In this document: in pieces, positions 1 to 5,887 of the stretch
Position numbering within the stretch: the first letter of the stretch is position 1
Layout of the letters: each line of letters opens with the position of its first letter
Assembly: GCA_019420135.1 (NCBI GenBank)
Contig: JAHZHS010000006.1
Location: forward strand, 1-7,334
DNA length: 7,334 bases
DNA from: Oscillospiraceae bacterium
GTDB taxonomy: Bacteria; Bacillota; Clostridia; Oscillospirales; Ruminococcaceae
Direction: 5' to 3'
Program-made: the position numbers and the translations under genes
The notes under the pieces: model-generated
Told to the model about the DNA's origin: nothing
The model's database searches: none
Seen by the model: the letters and a program-made list of their open reading frames with translations, nothing else

Positions 1-778
1 GAACAAGCCTGAGGGCGTGGACCCCATCCGGGACATCGACGCCATCGACCTGGAGCTGATCCTCTCCGACCTGGAAGTGGTCACCAACCGCCAGGGCCGT
101 CAGGCCAAGGCTGCCAAGACGGGCAACAAGGCGGCGGCCGCCGAGGCTGCCTGGCTGGCCGAGCTGGCCGCCCATCTGGAAGCAGGCAAGCCCGCCCGCA
201 CCTTTGAGCGGGACGAGGCCGACGAGGCCCAGGCCCACACCTGGAAGGAGATGGGGCTGCTCTCCGCCAAGCCGGTGATCTACGCCTGCAACGTGGGGGA
301 GGACGACCTGCTGGGGGGCATCGACGAAAACCCCTACTATCCCCTGGTGGCGGCCCGTGCCAAGGAGGAGGGCGCCCAGGCCCTGCCCATCTGCGCCAAG
401 ACCGAGGAGGACATTGCCGACGCCTCCCCCGAGGAGAAGCTGGCCTTCCTGCATGAGATGGGCATCGAGTCCACCGGCCTCGACAACCTCATCAAGGCGA
501 GCTACGAGCTGCTGGGCCTCATCAGTTTCCTCACCGACGGCAAGAAGGAATGTCGTGCCTGGACCATCAAGCGGGGCACCAAGGCCCCCCAGGCCGCGGG
601 CAAGATCCACTCCGACTTTGAGCGGGGCTTCATCCGGGCCCAGGTCATCGCCTACGACACCCTGGCCGAGTGCAACTTTGACTACGCGGCGGTGAAGGCC
701 AAGGGCCTGCAGCGCACCGAGGGCAAGGAGTACGTGGTCAACGACGGCGACATCATCGAGTTCCTGTTCAACGTCTAA
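1..778 (+). CDS. ychF: Redox-regulated ATPase YchF (OLA1-type), 5' end missing
   Basis: This is the C-terminal 258 residues of YchF, a ribosome-associated P-loop ATPase of the Obg family. The gene is cut by the window edge and the first full codon is at base 2. E. coli YchF has about 363 residues, so roughly 105 are missing, including the P-loop. The fragment opens with the charged helical insertion, beginning at the conserved DPIRDIDAIDLEL segment. It continues with NVGE at fragment residues 97-100 (bases 290-301), the position where YchF carries NxxE in place of the GTPase NKxD, which is the known basis of its ATP preference. A TGS domain fills about residues 176-258, with the signature AAGKIHSDFERGFIRAQ and the typical ending FLFNV. 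The stop codon overlaps the Shine-Dalgarno sequence of mtnN, so the two are probably co-transcribed. Identity is secure from close similarity to the family along the whole fragment. Confidence 0.96.
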   Translation, partial: NKPEGVDPIRDIDAIDLELILSDLEVVTNRQGRQAKAAKTGNKAAAAEAAWLAELAAHLEAGKPARTFERDEADEAQAHTWKEMGLLSAKPVIYACNVGEDDLLGGIDENPYYPLVAARAKEEGAQALPICAKTEEDIADASPEEKLAFLHEMGIESTGLDNLIKASYELLGLISFLTDGKKECRAWTIKRGTKAPQAAGKIHSDFERGFIRAQVIAYDTLAECNFDYAAVKAKGLQRTEGKEYVVNDGDIIEFLFNV

Positions 779-783
779 GGAGG
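777..783 (+). promoter_or_regulatory. Ribosome binding site of mtnN
   Basis: AAGGAGG lies 8 bases before the ATG at 792. It shares two bases with the ychF stop codon TAA (776-778), so translation of the two genes is closely linked. It fixes the mtnN start. Confidence 0.85.
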
Positions 784-791
784 AAAACCAA

Positions 792-1475
792 ATGACATAC
801 GGCATCATGGGCGCCATGCCCGACGAGGTGGATCAGCTCTGTGCCCGGCTCACCGGCGTCACCAAGGAGACTTACGCCGGGGTGGAGTACCACCAGGGTC
901 GGCTGGGAGACAAGGAAGTGGTGGTCTGCTGCGCCGGCATGGGCAAGGCCAACGCAGCCTCCACGGTGCAGGTGCTCATCACCCGGTACGGGGTGGAGCG
1001 GCTGATCTTCTCGGGCATTGCGGGCAACATGACCAACCGTATCGGTATCGGGGACGTGGTCGTGGGGCAGACTGTATTTTATCACGACGCCGAGCTGGAC
1101 ATGCTGGCCCAGAGCGCGCCCTTTTTGAAGGAATATACCGGCGACCCCACCCTGGTGAAAGCGGCGCTGGACGCCTGCGCCGCCTGCGGGGTCAAGGCCA
1201 TTGCGGGGCGCATTGCCACCGGCGACCGCTTTGTGGGGGACGCTGCCACCAAGAAAGCCATTGAGGAGGCCTGCCATCCCGACTGTGTCGAGATGGAGGG
1301 CGCCGCGGTGAGCCAGGTGGCGGGGCGCAACGGGGTGCCCTGCGTCATTCTGCGGGCCATGAGCGACAACGCCGACGAGTCCGGCTACGACGTGCTGGTG
1401 GTGAAGAAGTTCAGCATCACCGAGTATGTCAAGACCGCCACCGACATTGTGACCCGCATGCTGGAAACGCTGTAA
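792..1475 (+). CDS. mtnN: 5'-methylthioadenosine/S-adenosylhomocysteine nucleosidase
   Basis: This cytoplasmic enzyme hydrolyses the N-glycosidic bond of methylthioadenosine and S-adenosylhomocysteine, releasing adenine and the thioribose or ribosylhomocysteine (EC 3.2.2.9). It serves methionine salvage and the activated methyl cycle, and provides the precursor for AI-2 if luxS is present. At 227 residues it has normal length for the family. The N-terminus GIMGAMPDEV places the catalytic acid at Glu12, as in the E. coli enzyme. YHDA is at 97-100, the ribose-binding VEMEG at 166-170 includes Glu169, and RAMSD at 188-192 supplies Asp192, equivalent to the E. coli general acid Asp197. All active-site residues I can check are present. 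The ATG is preceded by a perfect ribosome binding site 13 bases after ychF. Other members of the purine nucleoside phosphorylase superfamily are possible but less likely, given the small size and VEMEG/RAMSD motifs. Confidence 0.95.
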   Translation: MTYGIMGAMPDEVDQLCARLTGVTKETYAGVEYHQGRLGDKEVVVCCAGMGKANAASTVQVLITRYGVERLIFSGIAGNMTNRIGIGDVVVGQTVFYHDAELDMLAQSAPFLKEYTGDPTLVKAALDACAACGVKAIAGRIATGDRFVGDAATKKAIEEACHPDCVEMEGAAVSQVAGRNGVPCVILRAMSDNADESGYDVLVVKKFSITEYVKTATDIVTRMLETL

Positions 1476-1520
1476 GCCTTCCTGCCATCCGCCCGGGCCG
1501 TCCGCCCGGACCCATACAAG

Positions 1521-1541
1521 AAGGGAGAGAACCCCCCATTG
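1521..1541 (+). promoter_or_regulatory. Ribosome binding site and TTG start of the AEC transporter
   Basis: AAGGGAGA (1521-1528) is followed 10 bases later by TTG (1539-1541). The reading frame upstream of this contains no ATG or GTG near a Shine-Dalgarno sequence, so a rare TTG start is the best reading. It may keep expression of this membrane protein low. Confidence 0.65.
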
Positions 1542-2462
1542 GATCTGGCTCTCATCACTGCCAGACAGGTGCTGATCCTGTTTTTCATGATTCTGGCCGG
1601 TTTTGTCTGCGGCAAGACCGGCGCCATCAAACCCGAGGGCAAAAAGACCCTGTCGGAACTGCTGTTATACCTCATCCTGCCGGCCATGATCCTGGATTCC
1701 TATCTCATCCGGTTCGACGCCGCCACCTTTGAAAACCTGCTCATCGCCTTCGGCCTCAGCGCCGCCCTCATGCTGGGCGGCGGGGTCATCGCGGCGGCCG
1801 CCACCTGGCGCAGCAAAAGCCCCGACCGCACCATGGTGCGGTTCGCCTGCATCTTTTCCAATGCGGGGTATATGGGCATTCCCCTCATCCGCGCCCTCTA
1901 CGGCGAGACGGGGGTGCTGTTTGCCAGCGCCTTCCTCACGGTGTTCAACATCCTGGTCTGGACGCTGGGCTATGTCATGATCACCGGCCAGGCCCAGCCC
2001 GGGGCGGTGCTTCGCAGCATCGTCACCTGCCCCAGCGTCATTGCGGTGGCGGCGGGGCTCATCATCTACCTCTGCCAGATCCCGGTGCCCGGGGTGCTGG
2101 TGGAAACGGTGGGGCTGGTGGGCGACATGAACACCCCCATCTCCATGATCATCACCGGCCTGACCATGGCCGACCGGGACCTGCGCACCCTGCTGAAAAA
2201 CCGGGACCTGCCCGCCGTCATGATCCTGCGGCTGGCGGTCATCCCCCTCATCTGCCTGGCCGTGCTGCGGCTGCTGGGGGTGCGGGGCATGGTGGCGGAC
2301 ATTGTCCTGCTGCTGGAAGCCTGCCCCACCGCCGCCATCACCACAGTGTTTGCGGTGCGCTTTGCCAAAAGCGAGGACCTGGCCGCCAGCTCGGTGGTAT
2401 TCACCACATTGGCCAGCATGGTCTGGCTGCCCGTCTACGCCCTGCTGGTCTCGGCAGTGTGA
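1539..2462 (+). CDS. AEC (auxin efflux carrier) family transporter
   Basis: This is an integral membrane protein of 307 residues, the usual length for bacterial AEC permeases. The family exports or exchanges small organic anions such as malate or malonate; the substrate here cannot be read from sequence. About ten hydrophobic segments are visible, for example at residues 6-24, 41-57, 66-88, 124-147, 162-180, 228-247 and 286-304. The family signature FSNAGYMGIPL is at 106-116, in the first half. The second-half counterparts are DMNTPISMIITG (196-207) and ACPTAA (261-266), the broken-helix regions of the inverted-repeat fold. The start is taken as TTG at 1539 because it is about 10 bases after AAGGGAGA (1521-1528). 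No ATG lies in frame near it; the next Met, residue 17, is inside the first membrane helix. The gene follows mtnN by 63 bases without a clear promoter, so it may be read through from ychF-mtnN. Confidence 0.9.
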   Translation: MDLALITARQVLILFFMILAGFVCGKTGAIKPEGKKTLSELLLYLILPAMILDSYLIRFDAATFENLLIAFGLSAALMLGGGVIAAAATWRSKSPDRTMVRFACIFSNAGYMGIPLIRALYGETGVLFASAFLTVFNILVWTLGYVMITGQAQPGAVLRSIVTCPSVIAVAAGLIIYLCQIPVPGVLVETVGLVGDMNTPISMIITGLTMADRDLRTLLKNRDLPAVMILRLAVIPLICLAVLRLLGVRGMVADIVLLLEACPTAAITTVFAVRFAKSEDLAASSVVFTTLASMVWLPVYALLVSAV

Positions 2463-2500
2463 CGGAACCCAAAACGTTTTCCACAATCTTGTGCAAAACA

Positions 2501-2541
2501 AACCCGCCCACGGAAGGATTGTCGCCTTCCGGGGGCGGGTT
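2501..2541. terminator. Intrinsic terminator between convergent genes
   Basis: The arms AACCCGCCC (2501-2509) and GGGCGGGTT (2533-2541) pair perfectly over 9 bp. After one A/G mismatch (2510, 2532) a further 7 bp pair, CGGAAGG (2511-2517) with CCTTCCG (2525-2531), around a 7-base loop. On the minus strand the stem runs straight into TTTGTTTTG, a proper U-rich tail, so it is best read as the terminator of the small helical gene that ends at 2576. On the plus strand the tail is poor (TTCGCTTATG), but the stem is strong enough that it may also stop transcripts of the AEC gene. Confidence 0.85.
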
Positions 2542-2575
2542 CGCTTATGGGGCAATGACGGCGTCCGGCGCCGGT

Positions 2576-3013
2576 TTACAGAAATCCCCGCCAGGTCTGC
2601 TCCGCCTGCTCCTGGAAATGGCAGAGCTCCTGCATCAGCTTGTGGGCGCCGGGGGAGGCCTCCGGGTAGTCGGTCTCCGCCCGCTTGCAGTCCATGACCC
2701 CCTGGCCGCTGCCCTCGGCCAGCATGGTAGCCAGGTTGCGGGTGGACTTGTCCATCATGGTGCGGGTGCGGATGCCCATGCTCACCCCCATGCGGGCGGC
2801 GGCACTCTGGCCCTTGGCCTCCACCCCGATGGCATCCAGCGCCGTGTGGGCCGCCTGATTGATGCGGCGGTACTCCCGCTTCTGGCGCAGCATCTCGTCC
2901 TTGAGCTGCTGGTCCCGGGTCAGGGTCATGAGCTCGTCCAGGGTATTCTTGCCCATCTCGGTGTTCTGGACGATCTCCTGGAGCATGGATTCGTTGTCGT
3001 GTTGATTCGGCAT
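2576..3013 (-). CDS. Small all-helical protein, ferritin-like type, function unknown
   Basis: The 145-residue protein appears entirely helical, with no signal peptide or membrane segment. Likely helices span about residues 8-30, 32-62, 76-118 and 120-143, in line with a four-helix bundle. I recognise the general pattern of short clostridial proteins: an N-terminal MLQEIVQNTEMGKNTLDELM segment, then REYRRIN, then the central MGVSMGIRTRTMMDKSTRN (75-93). These resemble ferritin-like/DUF2383-type proteins by layout, but that link is from memory and weak. The usual metal-binding ExxH pairs of true ferritins are not evident. The GTG at 3032-3034 would add seven residues but lacks a ribosome binding site. 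ATG at 3011-3013 is preceded by AGGGGG (3021-3026) with a 7-base spacer and is chosen. The gene follows the GGDEF gene by 101 bases on the same strand and ends before a strong terminator. Confidence 0.8.
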   Translation of the reverse strand: MPNQHDNESMLQEIVQNTEMGKNTLDELMTLTRDQQLKDEMLRQKREYRRINQAAHTALDAIGVEAKGQSAAARMGVSMGIRTRTMMDKSTRNLATMLAEGSGQGVMDCKRAETDYPEASPGAHKLMQELCHFQEQAEQTWRGFL

Positions 3014-3019
3014 ACAAAA

Positions 3020-3089
3020 ACCCCCTGTGTACACATAAGATCTCGGCGCCCATCCGGGCCGCCGGTGATAGTATGCGCAGACAGGGGGT
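3020..3089 (-). repeat. 9-bp inverted repeat covering the ribosome binding site of the helical gene
   Basis: ACCCCCTGT (3020-3028) and ACAGGGGGT (3081-3089) are perfect reverse complements, 52 bases apart. In a minus-strand transcript the downstream arm contains the AGGGGG ribosome binding site of the gene starting at 3013, and is followed by TTTT. An inner hairpin (3044-3064) lies in the loop and would bring the arms closer. Pairing would hide the ribosome binding site in transcripts that begin upstream of 3089, for example read-through from the GGDEF gene. The repeat is seen directly; the regulatory role is inferred. Confidence 0.45.
3044..3064 (-). other. GC-rich hairpin in the leader of the helical gene
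   Basis: On the minus strand CGGCG-G-CCC pairs with GGG-CGCCG, giving 8 bp with one bulged G and a GGAT tetraloop. There is no U-tract, so it is not a terminator. It lies inside the loop of the 9-bp inverted repeat at 3020-3089 and could stabilise that larger fold. Confidence 0.45.
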
Positions 3090-3114
3090 GTGTTATGCGG
3101 GGAACATCAGGGGA

Positions 3115-3900
3115 TCAGGCGTTGGCCAGGCGCTGTTCGGCCAGGGCAAGCAGCAGATCCCAGCTGCCGGTCTCGGCCCAGTCGGCGGAGGACACCGCCA
3201 CGGAGAACTCACTGCGGCGGGACAAAGAAACGCTGAACACCCGGCGGCTGCCGTCCATGGCCTCCCGCACGTCGGATTCCAGCTTGGCGGCGGGGCAGGT
3301 CCCCGCCAGCAGAAAGACCCCGTCCTCCAGACGGACGAGAATGACCTGCTCAGGGTCGGCGCCGGCGGCCCGCTGCAGAATGCCCGCCGCCGTGTTCAGG
3401 CAGCAGTCGGCGGCCTCCCGGCCCAGGTCGTTGCAGATGCGGGCGTAGTCCTGGATGCGCACCAGGGCGATGCCGATGGCCGCCCCCGCATGGCGGGGCA
3501 GCCAGAACTCGGACAGATAGCGGCGGTTGTAGGCGCCGGTGACGTAGTCGCGGCTGAGCTCCTCATGGTACTGCGCCAGCAGACGGCGCAGGGCGTTGGC
3601 CTCGCGGCCCTCGGTGGGCTGCGGGTCGGGCAGGTGGCAGTCCATCACCACCAGACAGGGCTGGCCATCCACCCGGACGGCCCGGTAAAGCGTGACGGTG
3701 TCGCCGCCGTTGGCGTCGGGCAGCCAGCCCCGGCCGGAAGCATCCAACACCGGAATGCGGCAGCTGCCGCCGGCGGGCGCCATGGCAGAAGCATCCAGCA
3801 GATTGCCGGTGGCCGGGTCCGCCAGATGGACGGCCGGGAACATCTGCTGCAAAGCGTCCAGCAGGGACACCATCTCACTGCGGGTGTATTCCTGTTTCAT
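3115..3900 (-). CDS. Degenerate GGDEF-domain protein with PAS-like N-terminus
   Basis: The protein has 261 residues from the preferred start. Residues 1-90 may form a PAS-like sensor (FPAVHLADPATGNLL at 21-35), a weak call. Residues 91-117 form a linker helix. A GGDEF-type domain follows: DYVTGAYNRRYL (118-129) matches the D-x-LTGxxNRRyl entry motif, and IALVRIQDYARICNDLG (144-160) matches the metal-binding strand and helix. The signature loop reads RLEDGVF (190-196) where active cyclases have RxGGDEF, so GGDEF has become EDGVF. The first metal-binding Asp of DIDxF aligns with Arg148. Diguanylate cyclase activity is therefore unlikely; a role as a nucleotide sensor or scaffold is possible. 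No membrane segment is seen. ATG at 3898-3900 is chosen because AAGGGG (3907-3912) lies 6 bases upstream. The frame stays open to an ATG at 4020, but that extension lacks a ribosome binding site and covers the structured leader. Confidence 0.82.
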   Translation of the reverse strand: MKQEYTRSEMVSLLDALQQMFPAVHLADPATGNLLDASAMAPAGGSCRIPVLDASGRGWLPDANGGDTVTLYRAVRVDGQPCLVVMDCHLPDPQPTEGREANALRRLLAQYHEELSRDYVTGAYNRRYLSEFWLPRHAGAAIGIALVRIQDYARICNDLGREAADCCLNTAAGILQRAAGADPEQVILVRLEDGVFLLAGTCPAAKLESDVREAMDGSRRVFSVSLSRRSEFSVAVSSADWAETGSWDLLLALAEQRLANA

Positions 3901-3906
3901 GCGATT

Positions 3907-3912
3907 CCCCTT
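3907..3912 (-). promoter_or_regulatory. Ribosome binding site of the GGDEF-like gene
   Basis: On the minus strand AAGGGG precedes the ATG at 3900 by 6 bases. It is the only Shine-Dalgarno-like sequence next to an in-frame start and decides the choice of start over the ATG at 4020. Confidence 0.7.
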
Positions 3913-3933
3913 CCCTTGCTGCGCCGCTGCGGC

Positions 3934-3954
3934 AAAAAGCCCCTCTGCCGGGGC
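3934..3954 (-). terminator. Terminator-like hairpin in the GGDEF gene leader (possible attenuator)
   Basis: On the minus strand GCCCC (3954-3950) pairs with GGGGC (3943-3939) around a 6-base loop and is followed immediately by TTTTT (3938-3934). It lies 34 bases ahead of the ATG at 3900, in the untranslated leader, where a terminator makes sense only as an attenuator. The stem has only 5 bp, all G-C, so it would be a moderate terminator. Upstream segments GGGGGC (3992-3987) and GCGCCCC (3979-3973) could pair with parts of it. Confidence 0.45.
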
Positions 3955-3980
3955 GCAGACCATTTCTTTTGTGGGGCGCA
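3950..3980 (-). repeat. Pair of 8-bp direct repeats GGGGCGCA
   Basis: GGGGCGCA occurs on the plus strand at 3950-3957 and 3973-3980, 23 bases apart start to start. On the minus (transcribed) strand both read TGCGCCCC. Each can pair with a GGGGC segment: the copy at 3973-3980 with 3991-3987, and the copy at 3950-3957 with 3943-3939. The repeats thus form the arms of two successive hairpins in the leader of the GGDEF-like gene. Confidence 0.55.
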
Positions 3981-3997
3981 AAAAATGCCCCCTATGT

Positions 3998-4027
3998 ATA
4001 AAATATCGGTTATCTCCCATATTTTAT
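3998..4027. promoter_or_regulatory. Perfect AT-rich inverted repeat, possible operator and promoter of the GGDEF gene
   Basis: ATAAAATAT (3998-4006) and ATATTTTAT (4019-4027) form a perfect 9-bp inverted repeat with a 12-base spacer, giving 21 bp between arm centres, two helical turns. The region is much richer in A and T than the surrounding genes and lies upstream of the GGDEF-like gene. Both arms hold -10-like hexamers on the minus strand (TAAAAT; TATACA just downstream). No good -35 hexamer is seen at 17 bp, so the exact promoter is uncertain. The symmetry fits a dimeric repressor or activator site. Confidence 0.45.
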
Positions 4028-4126
4028 CATAGAGGGCAGAGATTTCCTACCTTTGCCTTGCACAAAGAAATTTCAGAAACCACGGTTGATATTGGGCATC
4101 CCGCCCATGAAAATTCTGCCGCAGCG

Positions 4127-5791
4127 TCATTTTTTGACACTGTGTGCGGTTTTTTCAGCGGTGGAACGCGGGGCGGCGGAGGCGTCGGCTGTAACTGCTA
4201 CTGCTTCCGATTCTTTCGGCGGATTTTGTGCGGTGGCGTTTTCCCCGGCGGGGGCGGCCGCCTTGGGGGCCTTGGGGAGCTCGGCGCGGAAATACCGGGC
4301 GGACAAGGTGCGGATCTCCCCGGCCAGGGCCGCGGTAAAGACCCCGGGCTTGGCCCGCCACTGCCAGTTGCCGTCGGGGCGGCCGGGCATGTTGATGCGG
4401 GCGTCGGTGTCCAGCCCCAGCCAGTCGGCCATGGGGATGACCGCCAGCCGGGCGGGGCTTGCCAGCACCCCGCGCAGGATGCCGGTGCGGATGCCCTCCT
4501 CCTCGGTCAGGGCCAGGTAGCCGGTCAGCTGCTCCCGCTGCCCGGCGGTGAGGCCGTTTTTCCACCAGCCCACCAGAGTGTCGTTGTCGTGGGTGCCGGG
4601 GTAGCAGACCGAGTTCACCGGATGGTTGTGAGGCAGGTACTCGTTGTCGGTGCCGTCCAGGGCAAACTGCAGCACCTTCATGCCGGGGAAGCCGCTGTCG
4701 GCCAGCAGCTTGCGCACCGAGGGAAACAGCTCGCCCAGGTCCTCCGCCACGATGGGCAGCTCTCCCAGGGCAGCGTGGAGCATGCGGAAGAGCTCCATGC
4801 CGGGGCCCTGCTCCCACTTGCCCCCCCGGGCGGTAGCGGACCCGGCGGGAATGGCCCAGTAGGTGTCGAAGCCCCGGAAATGGTCGATGCGCAGGATGTC
4901 GTAGATGGACAGGGCGTGGCGCACCCGGCTGATCCACCAGGCGTAGTTGGTCTTTTTGTGGTAGGCCCAGTCGTAGAGGGGATTGCCCCACAGCTGGCCG
5001 TCGGCGGCGAAGTAGTCGGGGGGACAGCCCGCCACCCGGCGGGGATGGCCGTCGGCGTCCATCTCAAAGAGTTTGCCGCCCGCCCAGGCGTCGGCGGAGT
5101 CCGCCGCTACATAGATGGGCACGTCCCCCATGATCCTGACGCCGTGGGCGTTGGCGTAGGCCTTGAGGGCCTGCCACTGCTTGTCGAACTCATACTGCAC
5201 AAAGGTCCAGAAGCCGATCTCGGCGGCGTGGGTGCGGCGGAATTCAGCCAGGGCGGCCTCGTCCCGCAGGCGCAGGGGCCGGGGCCACTGCTGCCAGTCG
5301 GCCATCTTCTGCTCCTGCTTGATGGCCATGTACAGGCAGTAGTCGGGCAGCCAGCCGTCACAGCGGAAGGTGAAGCTGTACCAGTCGTCGGGGTAGGGGG
5401 TGTCGCAGCCGGGGACCGGCCGCTGCTTCAGGAAGGCGGTGTAGGCCCTGCGCAGGACGGGCAGCCGCTTTTCGTACAGAATGCCGTAGTCCACCTTTTC
5501 AGGGTCCTCACCCCAGTCGGTGAAGGCGTAGTCGGCGCGGGCGAGCAGTCCCTCCGCCGCCAGCAGGTCCAGGTCGATGAAATAGGGGTTGCCCGCAAAG
5601 GCGGAGCAGCTCTGGTAGGGGCTGTCGCCGTAGCCGGTGGGGCCCACGGGCAGGATCTGCCAGACACTCTGTCCGGCCCGGGCCAGGAAATCCACAAACC
5701 GCCGTGCCGGGGCACCCAGAGAACCGATGCCATGCCCGCCGGGCAGGCTGGACAGCGGCATGAGGATGCCGCTTGTGCGTTTCGTCAGCAT
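4127..5791 (-). CDS. malQ: 4-alpha-glucanotransferase (amylomaltase, GH77)
   Basis: This cytoplasmic enzyme transfers alpha-1,4-glucan segments between maltodextrins, releasing glucose (EC 2.4.1.25), in maltose/starch breakdown and glycogen metabolism. The 554-residue protein begins with RTSGILMPLSSLPGGHGIG, the classic GH77 entry. PVGPTGYGDSPYQS is at 48-61 and GDVPIYVAADSAD at 222-234. The nucleophile is Asp303 in RIDHFRG (301-307), the acid/base Glu350 in VAEDLG (348-353), and the transition-state Asp402 in GTHDNDT (399-405). All three catalytic residues are intact. The recognisable enzyme ends near residue 505. About 50 further residues rich in Ala, Pro, Glu and Lys follow, which is unusual because bacterial short-type MalQ normally stops near 500. 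The start ATG (5789-5791) has AAGGAGA 9 bases upstream. The gene lies 96 bases downstream of the solute-binding lipoprotein on the same strand, which fits a shared role in oligosaccharide use. Confidence 0.96.
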   Translation of the reverse strand: MLTKRTSGILMPLSSLPGGHGIGSLGAPARRFVDFLARAGQSVWQILPVGPTGYGDSPYQSCSAFAGNPYFIDLDLLAAEGLLARADYAFTDWGEDPEKVDYGILYEKRLPVLRRAYTAFLKQRPVPGCDTPYPDDWYSFTFRCDGWLPDYCLYMAIKQEQKMADWQQWPRPLRLRDEAALAEFRRTHAAEIGFWTFVQYEFDKQWQALKAYANAHGVRIMGDVPIYVAADSADAWAGGKLFEMDADGHPRRVAGCPPDYFAADGQLWGNPLYDWAYHKKTNYAWWISRVRHALSIYDILRIDHFRGFDTYWAIPAGSATARGGKWEQGPGMELFRMLHAALGELPIVAEDLGELFPSVRKLLADSGFPGMKVLQFALDGTDNEYLPHNHPVNSVCYPGTHDNDTLVGWWKNGLTAGQREQLTGYLALTEEEGIRTGILRGVLASPARLAVIPMADWLGLDTDARINMPGRPDGNWQWRAKPGVFTAALAGEIRTLSARYFRAELPKAPKAAAPAGENATAQNPPKESEAVAVTADASAAPRSTAEKTAHSVKK

Positions 5792-5800
5792 TTCAGATCG

Positions 5801-5807
5801 TCTCCTT
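5801..5807 (-). promoter_or_regulatory. Ribosome binding site of malQ
   Basis: AAGGAGA on the minus strand lies 9 bases before the ATG at 5791, confirming that start. No convincing -35/-10 pair lies between the upstream terminator-like hairpin and this site, so malQ may depend on read-through from the lipoprotein gene. Confidence 0.8.
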
Positions 5808-5827
5808 CAACACCAAAATGATACCGC

Positions 5828-5848
5828 AAAAAAACCGCATCCCAGCGG
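5828..5848 (-). terminator. Weak intrinsic terminator after the solute-binding protein gene
   Basis: On the minus strand CCGC (5848-5845) pairs with GCGG (5838-5835) around a 6-base loop and is followed by seven T (5834-5828). It lies 40 bases after the lipoprotein stop codon. The U-tract is good but the stem has only 4 bp, so termination is probably partial. That would let some transcripts continue into malQ at a lower level than the binding protein, a common arrangement for solute-binding protein genes. Confidence 0.4.
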
Positions 5849-5887
5849 GGAAAACAGGGTCTTGGAAAATGCCGCCCGGCCGGAGGG

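Noticed and set aside
1489..1509. Direct repeat TCCGCCCGG and 6-bp hairpin (CCGGGC/GCCCGG) between mtnN and the AEC gene
   Set aside because: The stem is short, lacks a U-tract, and such GC repeats are expected by chance at this base composition; no terminator or promoter call is justified.
1665..3053. Minus-strand open frame opposite the AEC gene and running across the terminator
   Set aside because: Its product is His/Gly/Gln/Pro-rich nonsense, crosses a strong terminator and overlaps two well-supported genes.
3901..4020. N-terminal extension of 40 residues on the GGDEF-like protein
   Set aside because: The ATG at 4020 has no ribosome binding site, the extension has no domain-like character and it covers a terminator-like hairpin and the AT-rich dyad.
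4093..4107. Hairpin TGGGC/GCCCA just after malQ, considered as its terminator
   Set aside because: The stem has 5 bp and is followed on the minus strand by ATATCAACC, not a U-tract. malQ therefore has no terminator I can support.
3692..5821. Long plus-strand open frame of about 700 codons opposite malQ
   Set aside because: It is the antisense of a clearly real malQ gene in a GC-rich genome. Its translation is dominated by Gly, Val, Gln, His and Ala with no recognisable motif, and no ribosome binding site precedes it.
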